A stretch of 64,000 nucleotides of DNA, from the NCBI GenBank assembly GCA_015698045.1, contig BLAL01000259.1, forward strand, positions 186,001-250,000, written 5' to 3'. The position numbers were made by a program, and so were the translations under genes. The notes below the pieces were generated by a model. It was given only the letters and a program-made list of their open reading frames with translations. It was not told the DNA's origin and did not search any database. The stretch comes from Rhizophagus clarus. Lineage: Eukaryota; Glomeromycota; Glomeromycetes; Glomerales; Glomeraceae. Below, in pieces: positions 34,600 to 45,426 of the stretch. Every line of letters begins with the position of its first letter. Position 1 is the stretch's first letter.

Positions 34600-35720
34600 C
34601 ACCTCTCCATTTCTTTACATGTAAGTTCTTCGTGGATTTGCTCCATAGATTCTCATAATCAGAATCTGAGTCTGAACTGCTGATATTCCATTCTGGCTTT
34701 CTTCATCCTCGGAACTGTCATCAAATATCTTAATATTATCATGAAACTGCTCCACGTCGTAACAGAGTCACCAGATTCATCATCAATGGAAGCTTGAGTT
34801 ACTTCATCCTCTCCGATAATTCAAAAAGATGCCAAATACTCTTCCTCAACACGCACTACTTCTTCCCTTTCTTCTGCTCCTTCTAAGTCGTCAGTGAAAT
34901 CCATATTAGGCATTTCGGTGAAGTGATCTATAATCTTTTGGATTTCATCATTAGTTAGCTTTGATATTTCATTTGCACTATACGACCTGATATTTTTTGC
35001 TTTATCTATTCCTACCTATTCAAACAATTGTAAATCTTCACAGCTCTCTGAGTTTTCTTACGCAAACTATCTCTCGGAAGTGGTATTCTTGCGAAAGATA
35101 TTAAGTTGCTTCACAACTTCATCGTAAATTAAGCCTTTTGCCTTCTTTTCGCCAATTTTATTTTATCACATAGGGCTTTCTCCTGAATTACAAAGTTTCT
35201 TCCATATTATACCAGCATAATATTTCTTCTTGATTTGCTTCCAATGTACACTTTTCTGCAACACGCGCTTTATCACATAACAGGGTCAATTGCTGAGATA
35301 TTTCAATCATAGTAAATCATACTTGCTCCCGATGATATTGTGACTGAACTTATAGTATTAGTAGAATTCTGAGAACGCGCTGTCTCGAAGATTTTGTTCA
35401 TATGATTTGATGTGTCTGATATTTTTTCTCCAGTGGATAGAGACATTTCTTGAATCAACCTGTCCATTTTTTCGCTCATTGCAAGTACTGGACATAGGAT
35501 TCTGAAAAATTGGAGGTATCTTCTTATTAACCTTTTTCACGCATTAGTTTCTTTCCTATTGCGTTGCCTAATCTTGTCACACCTTTTACTTGTATGCCTC
35601 GTCCAAGAAAGCATCCGCTTCTTATTTTCCAATGTCTCGGTATTGGTATTAACACGAGTCGCAGTGTTTTTCGCTTGTCCTACTTAGTTATTGAGTAGAT
35701 TATTACGGAGTCAGATAATC
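34600..35720 (-). pseudogene. Degraded copy of a multicopy Rhizophagus-type coiled-coil family
   Basis: Minus-strand fragments in shifting frames read MSEKMDRLIQEMSLSTGEKI, then NQEEILCWYN, KKAKGLIYDEV-like, LRKKTQRAVKIYN, YSANEISKLTNDEIQKIIDH and FTEMPNMDFTDDLEG, separated by stops and frame changes. From memory, proteins with this order of motifs are abundant in Rhizophagus irregularis. I cannot check that here and know no function. The 3' end is lost in acidic, Ser/Asp-rich sequence near 34680. Clearly non-functional. Confidence 0.5.
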
Positions 35721-35823
35721 AACAACTGATACCGAGTTATCTATATATAGACAATCGACCTTCGGTATCACTTCCTCACTATCATGTATCTGCCCATGAT
35801 CCTGTTCCAACTTCATAAATCTA

Positions 35824-36036
35824 TCCCTATGAAAAAAATATGTACTTAAAATCTTAAGATATTCTTAAAATATTCTTAAAACATACTTAAAATTGTAAAA
35901 TATACTTAAAATATATTTAAAATTGCAATTTTAAGTGTGAATTTTTTTATCTTTAAAATATGCTTAAAAAATGTATTTAAAATATTTTAAAATTTTTACA
36001 TTTTAAGTACATTTTAAGTATATATTTTTTCATAAG
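35824..36036. mobile_element. Small foldback with CCCTATGAAAAAA end and ACTTAAAAT word
   Basis: About 213 bp. The left arm CCCTATGAAAAAAATATGTA plus iterated ACTTAAAAT units is mirrored by the right arm ending ATATATTTTTTCATAAGG. The terminus matches the elements at 7358, 52764 and the half copy at 3103. Confidence 0.7.
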
Positions 36037-36715
36037 GCGCTAATAGCTCCACTATTTTGGCGTTAAGTTTACCGGCAATCTCGGCTGAAGAATCCGCTAC
36101 AGTTTTCTCCAGCTTGTTGTTTCTGGCATTAAGCTTAATATATTCAATAGTCGGTTAGTACATATGATATTTTGCCCAAAAAAATTTGCGAGCCCGCACG
36201 GTCTCGGAAAATTGCCAAGAAATTTTTATTAATTCATGCGAAAAATAAGGCTCGGACTTTGCCCGTGATAAATGATGTTAATAATGGCGTATCTGTTTCT
36301 TTAAAATAAAAAAAAAGATCAGTCAAATTGAATCAATAGATGATGATTAAATTGCAAAAAATTACTTTAGTAAATCTAATTGAACGTTATTTTATATTAA
36401 TTAATGGAGTTGAGACAATTGCCCAAGGACATTTAGATAATGTCTCAGGTTTCAGCGCTTTTATATGGTTATTACTTATTAAGCTTTGGCAAAAAATAGT
36501 GTTACATTTCATGCAAGCGTTAACGTATGATTTCTCGTCGCACAGACAAGTCGGATGATTTTCACCATTGACAAAAAGTGGAATTCTGATAATTAGAAGT
36601 TTGTTTCAAAAGCCTTTAATAATCAAGGAATTATTACCCTGATTACTTTTCACATTTTAATTTTATCGCAAAAAATCTAAATAAAGTTTCTATATTGAGT
36701 GTCAAACAATATATT

Positions 36716-37576
36716 ATGGTAAATGCTCAAGAATACTTAGACTCAAATTATCCGATAGGAGGGGTGAGAGAAGCAGCAGAAGGGGAAATAGACCTCAGCA
36801 ACCGCAGTTTGGAAGGCTGGTTAAATTTTAGTGGATTCTTTAATGTCCACAAATTGAATTTTTCTTTTAATGAAATAAGCGGACTTGGTTTTGGGTATTT
36901 GGGATACGGTGAGAAAAAATTAGAAGTATTAGATGTTTCTCACAATCGTCTTGGTCCGACTATCGGAGGACACAGTTACTCACTTAAATTTGTCAATTTT
37001 TCTAATAATTTTTATTCGAATATTACCCTTGGCATGATTTCTCTTACTCATCTTGATGTTAGTAATAATGCACTAACGAGTTTAAGCATAGAAAGTTCTG
37101 GAAATTTAACAGAATTAAAATGTTATGGTAACCCGCTCCTAACTAAATTGGCCCTAGCTCCTAATCTTAATATTAGTTCTTTTAGTCTTTCTGATTGCCC
37201 TGCTTTGTCATTGTTAGAATCAACTTCAGCAACGCCGACTTCATCGCCTTCTTTCAATCCTCAACTAGGGAACAGTAACGAAATAAGTAATTCTGACAAA
37301 ATTAATTTAGGTATTGGGCTCGGAATAGGCATCCCTAGTTTTATAGTAGCATTAATTGGAGTTTGGTATAATATTGATAGGGACAAGCGTCGTAAAATTA
37401 AACGTAAAATTAAACGTAAACTAGGATTTCAAGTTATTGAATTACCATCAAATAAAGAAAAAAATATGGAAAGTCATGGGTTAGACAACATAGTAGTTTC
37501 TTCTCAAAATACTACTACCCTAAAAAATGAAACAGGCGAAGGAACTTCTCGGGCAACTACAGAAAGAAGCGAATAA
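36716..37576 (+). CDS. Leucine-rich repeat protein with single transmembrane segment
   Basis: 286 residues from ATG at 36716; the frame upstream has only a TTG, and MVNAQEYLD fits the start of similar proteins. Order: N-terminal NAQEYLDSNYP region, about six irregular LRRs (IDLSNRSLEGWLNFSGF, LEVLDVSHNRL, LTHLDVSNNAL, LTELKCYGNPL) to about residue 165, a Ser/Thr/Pro-rich stalk (about 168-190), a hydrophobic segment rich in Gly/Ile (about 197-220), then a strongly basic stretch (KRRKIKRKIKRK) and a Ser/Thr-rich tail. No cleavable signal peptide is evident, so topology is uncertain; a surface LRR with cytosolic basic tail is likely. Similar AQEYxxxNYP-LRR proteins are, from memory, common in these fungi. 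Ligand unknown. Single exon, no lesion. Confidence 0.75.
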   Translation: MVNAQEYLDSNYPIGGVREAAEGEIDLSNRSLEGWLNFSGFFNVHKLNFSFNEISGLGFGYLGYGEKKLEVLDVSHNRLGPTIGGHSYSLKFVNFSNNFYSNITLGMISLTHLDVSNNALTSLSIESSGNLTELKCYGNPLLTKLALAPNLNISSFSLSDCPALSLLESTSATPTSSPSFNPQLGNSNEISNSDKINLGIGLGIGIPSFIVALIGVWYNIDRDKRRKIKRKIKRKLGFQVIELPSNKEKNMESHGLDNIVVSSQNTTTLKNETGEGTSRATTERSE

Positions 37577-38335
37577 TCAGGCATTACGATCACAACAATC
37601 CACGTAATCTCACGTGACTTTAAAACTCTCTAATTTTATATTTTATTTTTTTTTATTTTTTAGAAACCTATATTATATAAATACTGTCTTTCTTTACTTT
37701 TTATTTATTTATTTTTAGTATTTTTATCACATATATTATAATAGATAATAAATGCAATTTTATATCCCTTTGAAATCAGGAAATTTGTTTTAACAAGAAA
37801 ATAAAGTATTCATATATTAATTTTATATATTTTGGATAAAGTTGTTTTTTTACAAACTTGTATATTTTTAGTTAGATATGTTATTCTTTATCAGTATACA
37901 GTATTATAGAGAGTTTTAAAAATAAAAAAGCTAAAATTTTTATTTTAATAAAATTAAAAAATATCATATTATACATTATTGTAAATATAATAAAATTTTA
38001 TTTATTTATTTCCATTGTCCTTTCGCTATAAAGATATACGAGTCTTTTGACCATTTGAATTTTTTTGCGAATAATTTAAACGCCACACAGATCACATGAC
38101 CGAGCTTTTTTTGTTGGTTACGCTGGGAGGACTCTGGGAGGTTGAGGAATATATTGATACTTTATTATTTATAAAATAAATGTTGCCGAAGCAACTGATA
38201 CAAAAATAAATTTGCGAATAGATCGCTTCACATGATGTGAATAAAAAAATCTATTACTGTCTGTTAAATTTGTTCTTCAAATATCTAATTTTATAAAATA
38301 AGATATAAGAACAACGCTTCGATATAGCCATAGTA
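37577..38335. other. AT-rich intergenic, no gene recognised
   Basis: No supported coding region or repeat between the LRR gene and the first hAT-like element. Confidence 0.4.
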
Positions 38336-38343
38336 TTATGCAA

Positions 38344-39067
38344 CAGTGTTTGGAAATAATTTGAAATGATAAATGACTCAAATGACAAGTTATTTGTCAT
38401 TTGTCATTTGGAACTCAAATGATCAGTCATTTAAATATTAAATATTTCAAGAATTATTATTAATTATTTTGTTTATTTTAAAATAAAGAAACAAAATATT
38501 AAAACGAAATTTATTTAGTATATGTAATAAAAAAAGTTTTACCAGTAGTGAAAGAGTTTGAATCACGTGATTTATTATTATTTTTAGTAGAAATAATTTT
38601 TTTTACACCTATTTAATCATATACTCCGTTTTTTTTTATAAATATTATTATATTTATTTACTGAAAATTGACTCACTATCAATAATCTCACCAATATTGA
38701 TTTACTGACAAGATTATTATTCACCGATCATCATTTCATCAATAGGGTTATTTCATCGGGTTTACAAAAAGCAACAATAGCTGATAAATTTTGCAATAAT
38801 TGTAATTTATACACTACATTTAGATCCTATTTTTCGCATGTGAATTGTTGTTTTCGACCACAAAATGGACATAACATTTTATTTATGCACACAATATTAA
38901 TAATTTTTGATGTGTCAATTGGTTAGGCGACTATGATTTTGCGATTGTACATCACATGATGAATGTAATTAAATTGTCCAATAGTCTTTCTGTATTTTAG
39001 TGACAAATATGCAAATGACAGTCAAATCCGAAAAATGGTCAAATGACCAGGTCATTACTGAACACTG
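38344..39067. mobile_element. hAT-like non-autonomous element, 8-bp TSD TTATGCAA
   Basis: The left end CAGTGTTTGGAAAT and right end ...ACTGAACACTG are inverted, and both flanks carry TTATGCAA (38336-38343 and 39068-39075). CAGTG ends with an 8-bp duplication fit the hAT superfamily. The subterminal region iterates CAAATGAC/GTCATTTG. No transposase. An older block of TCACCAAT/CACCGATCATC words sits at 38670-38765. Confidence 0.85.
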
Positions 39068-39091
39068 TTATGCAAAGTGTCTTTCAGCTAA

Positions 39092-39240
39092 TTACTCACA
39101 CAACTCATTAATATAGTCTTCAAGCTCTAATGCAGGTCTCAATTTCATTCTGAATTCTCTGAATTCTTGCCTGGTTAACTTAAGAAATAAATGAGGGGTG
39201 ATTTTTCCCTCCTTAAGCTTCGTCAAAATGCTCTCCTGTT
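39092..39240 (-). pseudogene. Possible SAM-domain fragment
   Basis: The minus strand reads FLKLTRQEFREFRMKLRPALELEDYINELC, which resembles the C-terminal half of SAM domains in spacing (LxKLTxxE...LxLGPAxxLxxxI). It lies between two hAT-like insertions and has no preserved start, so it looks like a remnant of a disrupted gene. Confidence 0.35.
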
Positions 39241-39299
39241 TAGGGATCAGAATCGATTCTGCGATAATTGAATTAATCAAAAGTTGATTCTAAAACTGT

Positions 39300-39915
39300 T
39301 ACCAAACTTTTTTTTTTGATATTTTATTTAAAAACGTTGCAAAAAATATCTTTTGATATATAATTTAATAAAAAAATGTTGCGCGTTTTCTGATATTAGA
39401 TATATATAATTTAATTAAAAAACGTTTCGCAATTTTTTTTGATATCTTATTAATAATCATTGTGAAAACATTTTTTGATATATATATCAATAAAAAAAAA
39501 CGTTTTGCGACTTTTTTTTTGATATCTTATTAAAAAATGTTGCGAAATCATTTTTTGACATGTGATTTAGTAAAAAAACGTTTCGCGAAATTTTGTTTTG
39601 ATATTTCACTAATGAACAATGCAAACCCGTTTTTGATATATATTTAATTAAAAAAACATTTCACAAATTTGATAAACAATGTTACAAAAATTTTTTTTGA
39701 TACATAATTTAATTAAAAAACCTTTCAAAATGTTTTTTTTTTTGATATTTTATTAATAAACGTATTTTTGATATATAATTAAATTAATAAAAAATATTTT
39801 TTTAACAACTTGATAAAAAATATAGCAAAAATGTTTTTTAATACATAATTTAATTTAAAAAAAACAGGTTGCAACATTTTTTTGTGATAATTTATTAAAA
39901 AATGTTGCAAAACAT
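39300..39915. repeat. Tandem array of TTTTTTGATAT...AAAACGTTGCGAAA units
   Basis: About 10 drifting units of roughly 50-65 bp. Each has a T run, GATATnTTATTAA or GATATATAATTTAAT, an A run and a GTTGCGAAA/GTTTCGCAA block. The last two alternate, giving a higher-order period near 115 bp. Confidence 0.6.
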
Positions 39916-39939
39916 TTTTACAATGGTTTTTATTAATCT

Positions 39940-40594
39940 AATCACTCGAAGTAACCTGAATACTTTCAGGTTAACGGATCAGATGGGTCTGGTTCATTTC
40001 ACCAACAATCATCTCACCAACAGTCGTTTCACCGACAGTCATTTTTGGGATACTAAATTTTTTTATAAATGCATATTCTCTAGTATAATCAAATAATAAT
40101 ATTGACGTATTTATTTACATATGATTTCTATTTTATCTTTAACCATGATAAAATCATGAACATTATTTTAGGTTTATTACGAATAGAGGGAATAACTTCA
40201 CATTTTTTTTTTTTTTGAAAAAAAAAATTTTGATGAGAATAAAAAAGAATATTGTTTCAGTTGATAAAAATAAAGAGTTTTGAAGATAAGTATACAATAT
40301 TATTTGAAAATAATTGTGTATACGTAATAAAAAAATTTTGTGGCTATGTATTAGGATAATAATAAAATTTTTTTTATTCATTTAAAAAAAATTTTTTTAT
40401 AAATGTCGGTGAGATGACCTGTCGGTGAAACGATCCTGTCAGCGAAACGTTTGTCAGTGAAACATTTGTTGGTGAAATGATTGTCAGTGAGATGATTATT
40501 GGCGAGTTAAACGTGACCCTTACGAGATTGGGTCAGAGCAGACTACCAAACTGAACTGACCTGACCTGTTCGATCTGACCCATTTGGAGCTCTA
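39940..40594. mobile_element. hAT-like element (GGAGCTCTA end) split by a foldback
   Basis: The left part (ACTCGAAGTAACCTGAATAC...CGGATCAGATGGG) and the right end (TCTGACCCATTTGGAGCTCTA) match the copies at 15310-15447 and 46599-46740. Between them lies the foldback at about 40003-40512. Confidence 0.55.
40003..40512. mobile_element. Foldback with iterated TTTCACCAACAGTC word
   Basis: The left arm repeats TCACCAACAATCATCTCACC-type words three to four times; the right arm repeats the inverse (GGTGAAATGATTGTCAGTGAG) about six times. The interior is AT-rich. It sits inside the hAT-like element at 39940-40594. Confidence 0.7.
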
Positions 40595-40739
40595 TTTATG
40601 ATACAGAGAATCGATTAGAATCAATTAGAATCAATTAATCGAGACCAATATCAAATCTCAGAATCAAATCTTGCAAAATAATTAATCGTGATTAGTCGAT
40701 TCTAGAAAAATTAGAATCGATTCCAATCCCTACTCTTTT

Positions 40740-41307
40740 TTTCTTTTTTCATTTCATAAAAAACTGATAAATTTTTCTATTTTTTCCCAATTTTTTATAA
40801 TATAGAGAGGAGAGGAAACTTCCTTTGCTTATCGCTGTGGAAGACATCTTGCATTCCTAAATAAAATATCCCATAGTGACTATTTTTTGCTACTATATAT
40901 ACAACTTCTGGTATATACATACGGGAAAGTTGTCTGAACTTCCACAGACTACTAGTACATGCTTTATATCTTGCTAGGAAAAAGTTAAAGAGATAAAAGG
41001 CAGGATTAACATTACCGTATTATGCTAACAAGAAAGCTCTGAAAGCATATTCAAGTGAAATTTTCTTACTTCTTCATAACCCCACCCCGCAAAACACAAA
41101 CTTGGTTTTACACCTGATGATGTCAAAATTACAAAGACTTCAACCCATCACAGCATATACTTTTGACGTTAATATTAACTTGTATGGTAAGTCTGTGTCA
41201 TAATAAAGCACTTTCACATTCCTCTTCCTTTGGTCATATTTGTATTAGCATTGAATCTTGCCTGGCGATCATTCTTCAAACTTTCACTAATTTTCTCTGT
41301 GTATTTA
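40740..41307. other. Less AT-rich sequence, no intact gene
   Basis: No open frame is convincing. Probably decayed genic sequence that received the hAT-like insertion at 41316. Confidence 0.3.
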
Positions 41308-41315
41308 GCTATTTC

Positions 41316-42185
41316 TAGTGTTCTGAAAGGGTCAAGTCAGGTCGGGTTTGAGGATGTATTTAAACTTGACCCAAGTATAAAAACCAACCTGAACAAATAC
41401 CATATTTACATAACCCGACCTCTGACCCGACCCAATATAGTTTAACCTCCGGATAATCTTGATCTAAATAAAATTTTCAGATGTTCAGTAAAACAACAGT
41501 ATATTTACATCGCACAACTTTTACAAACGATTTTTAATAAGTTTATTTTAAATTTTTATTGTAAAATTTAAAATATATAATTTTTATTATTATATTCTCC
41601 TTACGCCCAGCCTGATTTAAACACATACTACACGCGTGATTTGTATTTGGTTTGAGACTGCTTCTTTTGACCATTTCCTCCAGAAAAGATCCGCTCAATT
41701 GTTCAACTGGAACACTTGTAATTACAGGTAAAAAAAAAATTTAACCAATTTTAATATTATTAAATGATTACAAGATAATCTCTTGCCATTGCTGCTAGGT
41801 ATGAATACTCTATTTCATTTAACTACGATATATATTTTTACAACAAATTAATAATTTAAAAAAATATATTTAAAATTATTATTAAACATATATATGTACA
41901 GTACCTTCCGTCATAGTAGATCATCTTGATTTCAATCTGCTCAAGGGTTTAAGTACTTTTCTAGACTTCTTAAATAAGCTTTCCAAGAGTTAATTTCTCA
42001 GCCTTGCTTATTTTCATATATAAATAAAGTTAGAAATAAAAATTGAAATATTTCAAATAAAAATATCTGATTAAGCCCAGGTCAAGCAAAGGTGTGACCC
42101 TGCAAATAATGATAAACCTGATTCAGATTTTAAATACGGGTTAGGTCAAATGACTCAGGTTTGACCTGACCCTTTCAGAACACTA
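41316..42185. mobile_element. hAT-like non-autonomous element, perfect 8-bp TSD GCTATTTC
   Basis: Terminal inverted repeat TAGTGTTCTGAAAGGGTCA at 41316 and its inverse ending at 42185. GCTATTTC occurs immediately outside both ends (41308-41315 and 42186-42193). TAGNG ends plus an 8-bp duplication are hAT hallmarks. Subterminal words iterate GACCTGACCC/GGGTCAGGTC. No transposase. Confidence 0.9.
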
Positions 42186-42424
42186 GCTATTTCAGATCAT
42201 GGAGTTTATTTCAGAGGTTCATTTATAGTGTTTCATAAAATCTGTAGCAACTTTCATCATATTGTTTTTTATTACAATATAATCTACGTACCAATTTTAT
42301 ATTACACATAAAAGTTCAATTCGAGAATCGAAAAATCAAAAGATTAAAAAAAAATAATTGGAAAGAATCTGCTATTTGCCTTTATTATAATACGCCATAC
42401 TTTTGGAGCATGTTAATTTTTCTT

Positions 42425-42900
42425 TTCACTTCTTAACGTCATAAATGCATGCCCTTGGAATTCCCGCATCTTTGAAATCACAGAGGTGTATTTCTTCATT
42501 AATTAATCTTTCCCACCTGGAAATGTAAAACAATTCTTTAAAGATATTTTAAGGATAAATTAATATCCTTTTCCAGGATAGTCATAAATGTATCAGAATT
42601 CTCTTTATGGTCAATGGCCCATTTTCTGAGGCTGGGATGATTGTAGACAATAGATCCTGTTGAGGCGTGACTTCTTTACCTTTGGGCTCAGCTACAGGTT
42701 CAGCCGTTCAGATTTCGCAACTGCATGTTCGACAGTTTGGGGATCAAATTCAGATTTTGTAACTGCTTAGCAGGCTCATCCACCCCAAACGTGATGGCTT
42801 TGCCATCTGTTCTGGACGTTGATGCTACTAGAACATATCGACGGATTTGCTTATCTGGGATTAATAAGTTTAAAATAGAATAAATTGTACTCATAATTAT
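42425..42900 (-). pseudogene. Degraded coding sequence of unknown family
   Basis: Minus-strand pieces look protein-coding in alternating frames: FDPQTVEHAVAKSE, then EPVAEPKGKEVTPQQDLL, STIIPASENGPLTIKRIL, and after an AG acceptor-like site RWERLINEEIHLCDFKDAG. G/C content is above that of the flanks. No intact frame remains, and I do not recognise the family. Confidence 0.35.
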
Positions 42901-43169
42901 GTTATAGCACAAAAAATCAGTTGAAAAACATAGTCGCTTAAAATCCATTTCTCCTATGAAAATCCCATTTCTCACTCTTCGTTTTAGATAGTTATCTAAC
43001 AGTTTTAACAAATAAGTTTTTTTTAAATACATATTAATAAAAAAGAAATAATTAATATAATTTAAATATCAAAATGTAGTTGGCGACCTATAATCACGTG
43101 AATAAACAAATTAATTCACATGATTATTTGCTTGCAAATAATCTCTCGCTGAAAATAAACTGGGTATTT

Positions 43170-44035
43170 TTATATTTATTTTTATTTCTTAGCGAAACGT
43201 TTACCAATATTTCGCTTTTTTTTACTTTGGGTCAGTTGATTAGAAGGTACAGTCTGACCTTGATATAACGAACCCATGATATAACAAACTCTCAACTTAC
43301 CGAACTTTTTTTTAAGAACCAATATCATAATATTTAAAAAAATCTTGATATACCGAATATCATATAAAACTCTATATAACGTATACCAAACTTTTGCTGA
43401 TTTACCGTTTATAATAAAGCATATTAAAAAATCTTTTGATATACCGAACATGATCATTCGGCTGGATTTATGCCAATCTTAACGATTAATTCTTGCCAAA
43501 ATTAAGTTTCTAAATCACGTGGTGTGTTTATATACCGAACTTTTGCCGCAAGCTTATAAGAGTTCGATATATAAAGAGATTTACATACCGAACACCTACT
43601 ATATACCGAACTTTTGTTCTTGAACCGCGAGTTCGGTATATCGAGGTTTGACTGTAATAGAAATTTATTTTTTTTTTGGTTTCTTTAACAAAGCGTTTAC
43701 TAACGGTTTGTTTTTTCTTTCTTTTAATTTCAGGTAGTTAGACGCCGGGTTGGAAGGTAATATTCTTTTTTTTTGTTAATTTCTATAACAAAGCATTTAC
43801 TAATGATTTGTTTTTCTTTTTTTAAAAAATTTCATGTAGTTAGGCGCTGCTGGGTTGAAGGTAATATCCAAGATGATATTTTTTCTATTTGTTTCTTTAA
43901 TGAGCATTTAATAATATACTTTTTTCTTTTTTTTAGATTTCATGTAATTGGATGTCAGGTTGGAAGTAATATTTTTTTTTGTTTGTTTCTTTAGCGAATC
44001 ATTTACTAACTTAGATTTTTGGTAGTTGAGCAGCT
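43170..44035 (+). repeat. Array of microexon-like units, group 1
   Basis: About five units of about 95-105 bp. Each has a hairpin (for example AGCGAAA...TTTCGCT, or CAAAGCG...CGGTTTG), a T-rich tract often ending TTTCAG or TTTCAT, then a block like GTAGTTAGACGCCGGGTTGG followed by AAGGTAATATT, a donor-like end. The first unit is interrupted by the element at 43250-43654. Confidence 0.55.
43250..43654. mobile_element. pogo/Tc1-like non-autonomous element, TA target duplication
   Basis: Ends CAGTCTGACCTTGATATAAC and its inverse (TATATCGAGGTTTGACTG), flanked by TA at 43248-43249 and 43655-43656. The interior iterates ATATACCGAAC. Removing it with one TA restores the GAAGGTAATA end of the array unit, which supports the boundaries. 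No transposase. Confidence 0.8.
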
Positions 44036-44628
44036 TCATTCTTCCAGTATTATATTTTAGACCTTTGTACTCCTTATTCTGTACTAAGCATATTTCCATT
44101 TCTTTCTTTTACTTTCTTTTATTCTGTTCATTTCATTTTACCTTTCTTTTTTCAATTTTTTTTTCAAAAGTTCAAAGAAAATTATATTAGTTATATTTTA
44201 AAATAAATAAATAAATAAATAAAGTCTTATGTTTTTTTTTGTATAATTGCTAAGAAGAAGTTGTCTTTTTAAGTTTTGATTCTTTTTTTTTTAAAACAAA
44301 AAATATAAATATTTTCATAAAATTAGCCAATCAAAATTTTTTATTAAACCACGTGATAGGGTCGTATTTTGATTTTTTTTCTGTGTAGGTATCGAGCCTT
44401 GGCCACTAGATAAGTGAGTTTCAAAGCAAAAGCTTCAAAACTTTTTAAGAAATATTTTTTTTCAATTAATTTTTTTTTTATTTGTAGACATCGGATATTC
44501 TTGGCTTGGATGGACGAGTTTCGAAGCTTTCGCTTTGAAACTTTTCTTTAAAAAAATTGTTATTTTTATTTATTTTTATTTAATAACTTTTTGTTTATCT
44601 TATTATTATAGTATCGGTTTGATTCATT

Positions 44629-45027
44629 TATTGTTGGCCTTTGGACTTATTCCATTCCAATTCCATATTTAAATAGACTATTGGACTATAGACTTTGTCC
44701 AACAGTCACCATATATTCACATAAATAATTTTGAAATTGACAAATTGTCTTTACTTTTTCTTTATTTAAAATAATCACAGAAATAAGACTAAAATAATAA
44801 CGATAAATACAACCGATCATCTAACTAATTATAGCTAATTAGAACACAAATGACATATGTGTATGGTTAATAAACATTTTAACATTATCAATAATTCGCC
44901 CTGAATTATAATATAAATTTGGCTAAAATTATAAAACATAGTTCATTTAGAATTGGAATTGGACTAGACTAGTCCATTAGAGTCCAAGTCTAATAGTCCA
45001 ATACTGGGAATTCCGATTCCAACACTG
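44629..45027. mobile_element. hAT-like non-autonomous element, 8-bp TSD with one mismatch
   Basis: The right end GATTCCAACACTG (inverse CAGTGTTGGAAT) pairs with the left TATTGTTGG. The flanks GATTCATT (44621-44628) and GGTTCATT (45028-45035) match at seven of eight positions. The interior iterates TTGGACTA. It sits inside a unit of the group 2 array. Confidence 0.7.
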
Positions 45028-45426
45028 GGTTCATTCCCTAAGATTTGGATCGGTAAGTTTCAAAGCGAATGCTTCGAAGCTTTTTATTTTTATTTTATTT
45101 TTTTTTATTTTTATTTAACCAACTGAATCTTATTTTCGTTTATTTTGTAGGCATCGGCATAGGTCAACGGAATCCTTAGATCCTTGGATGGAATTCCAAA
45201 GTATACTTCGAAATTCTTTTTTTTTTTTTAATTTTTTTTTCAATGAAACGTAACTAACATTCCGATTTGATTTTTTATAGGTATTCAGGTAAACGAAAAT
45301 TCGAAGGTATTTACCTTCGAAAGTTTTATTTCTTATTTGTTTTTTTTTAAATGAAATGCATCTAACATTTTGATTTTATTTTTTTTAGGTCTCTGGAACA
45401 ATAAAACGAAATTTTGAAGGTAAATA

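Larger units (their letters stand above)
39241..40732. mobile_element. hAT-like element, TAGGGAT ends, with nested insertions
   Basis: Left end TAGGGATCAGAATCGATTCT and right end AGAATCGATTCCAATCCCTA are inverted. The flanking octamers CTCCTGTT and CTCTTTTT agree at six of eight positions. The ends iterate AGAATCGATT. Inside are a tandem array (39300-39915) and a second hAT-like element (about 39940-40594), itself split by a foldback. Confidence 0.65.
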
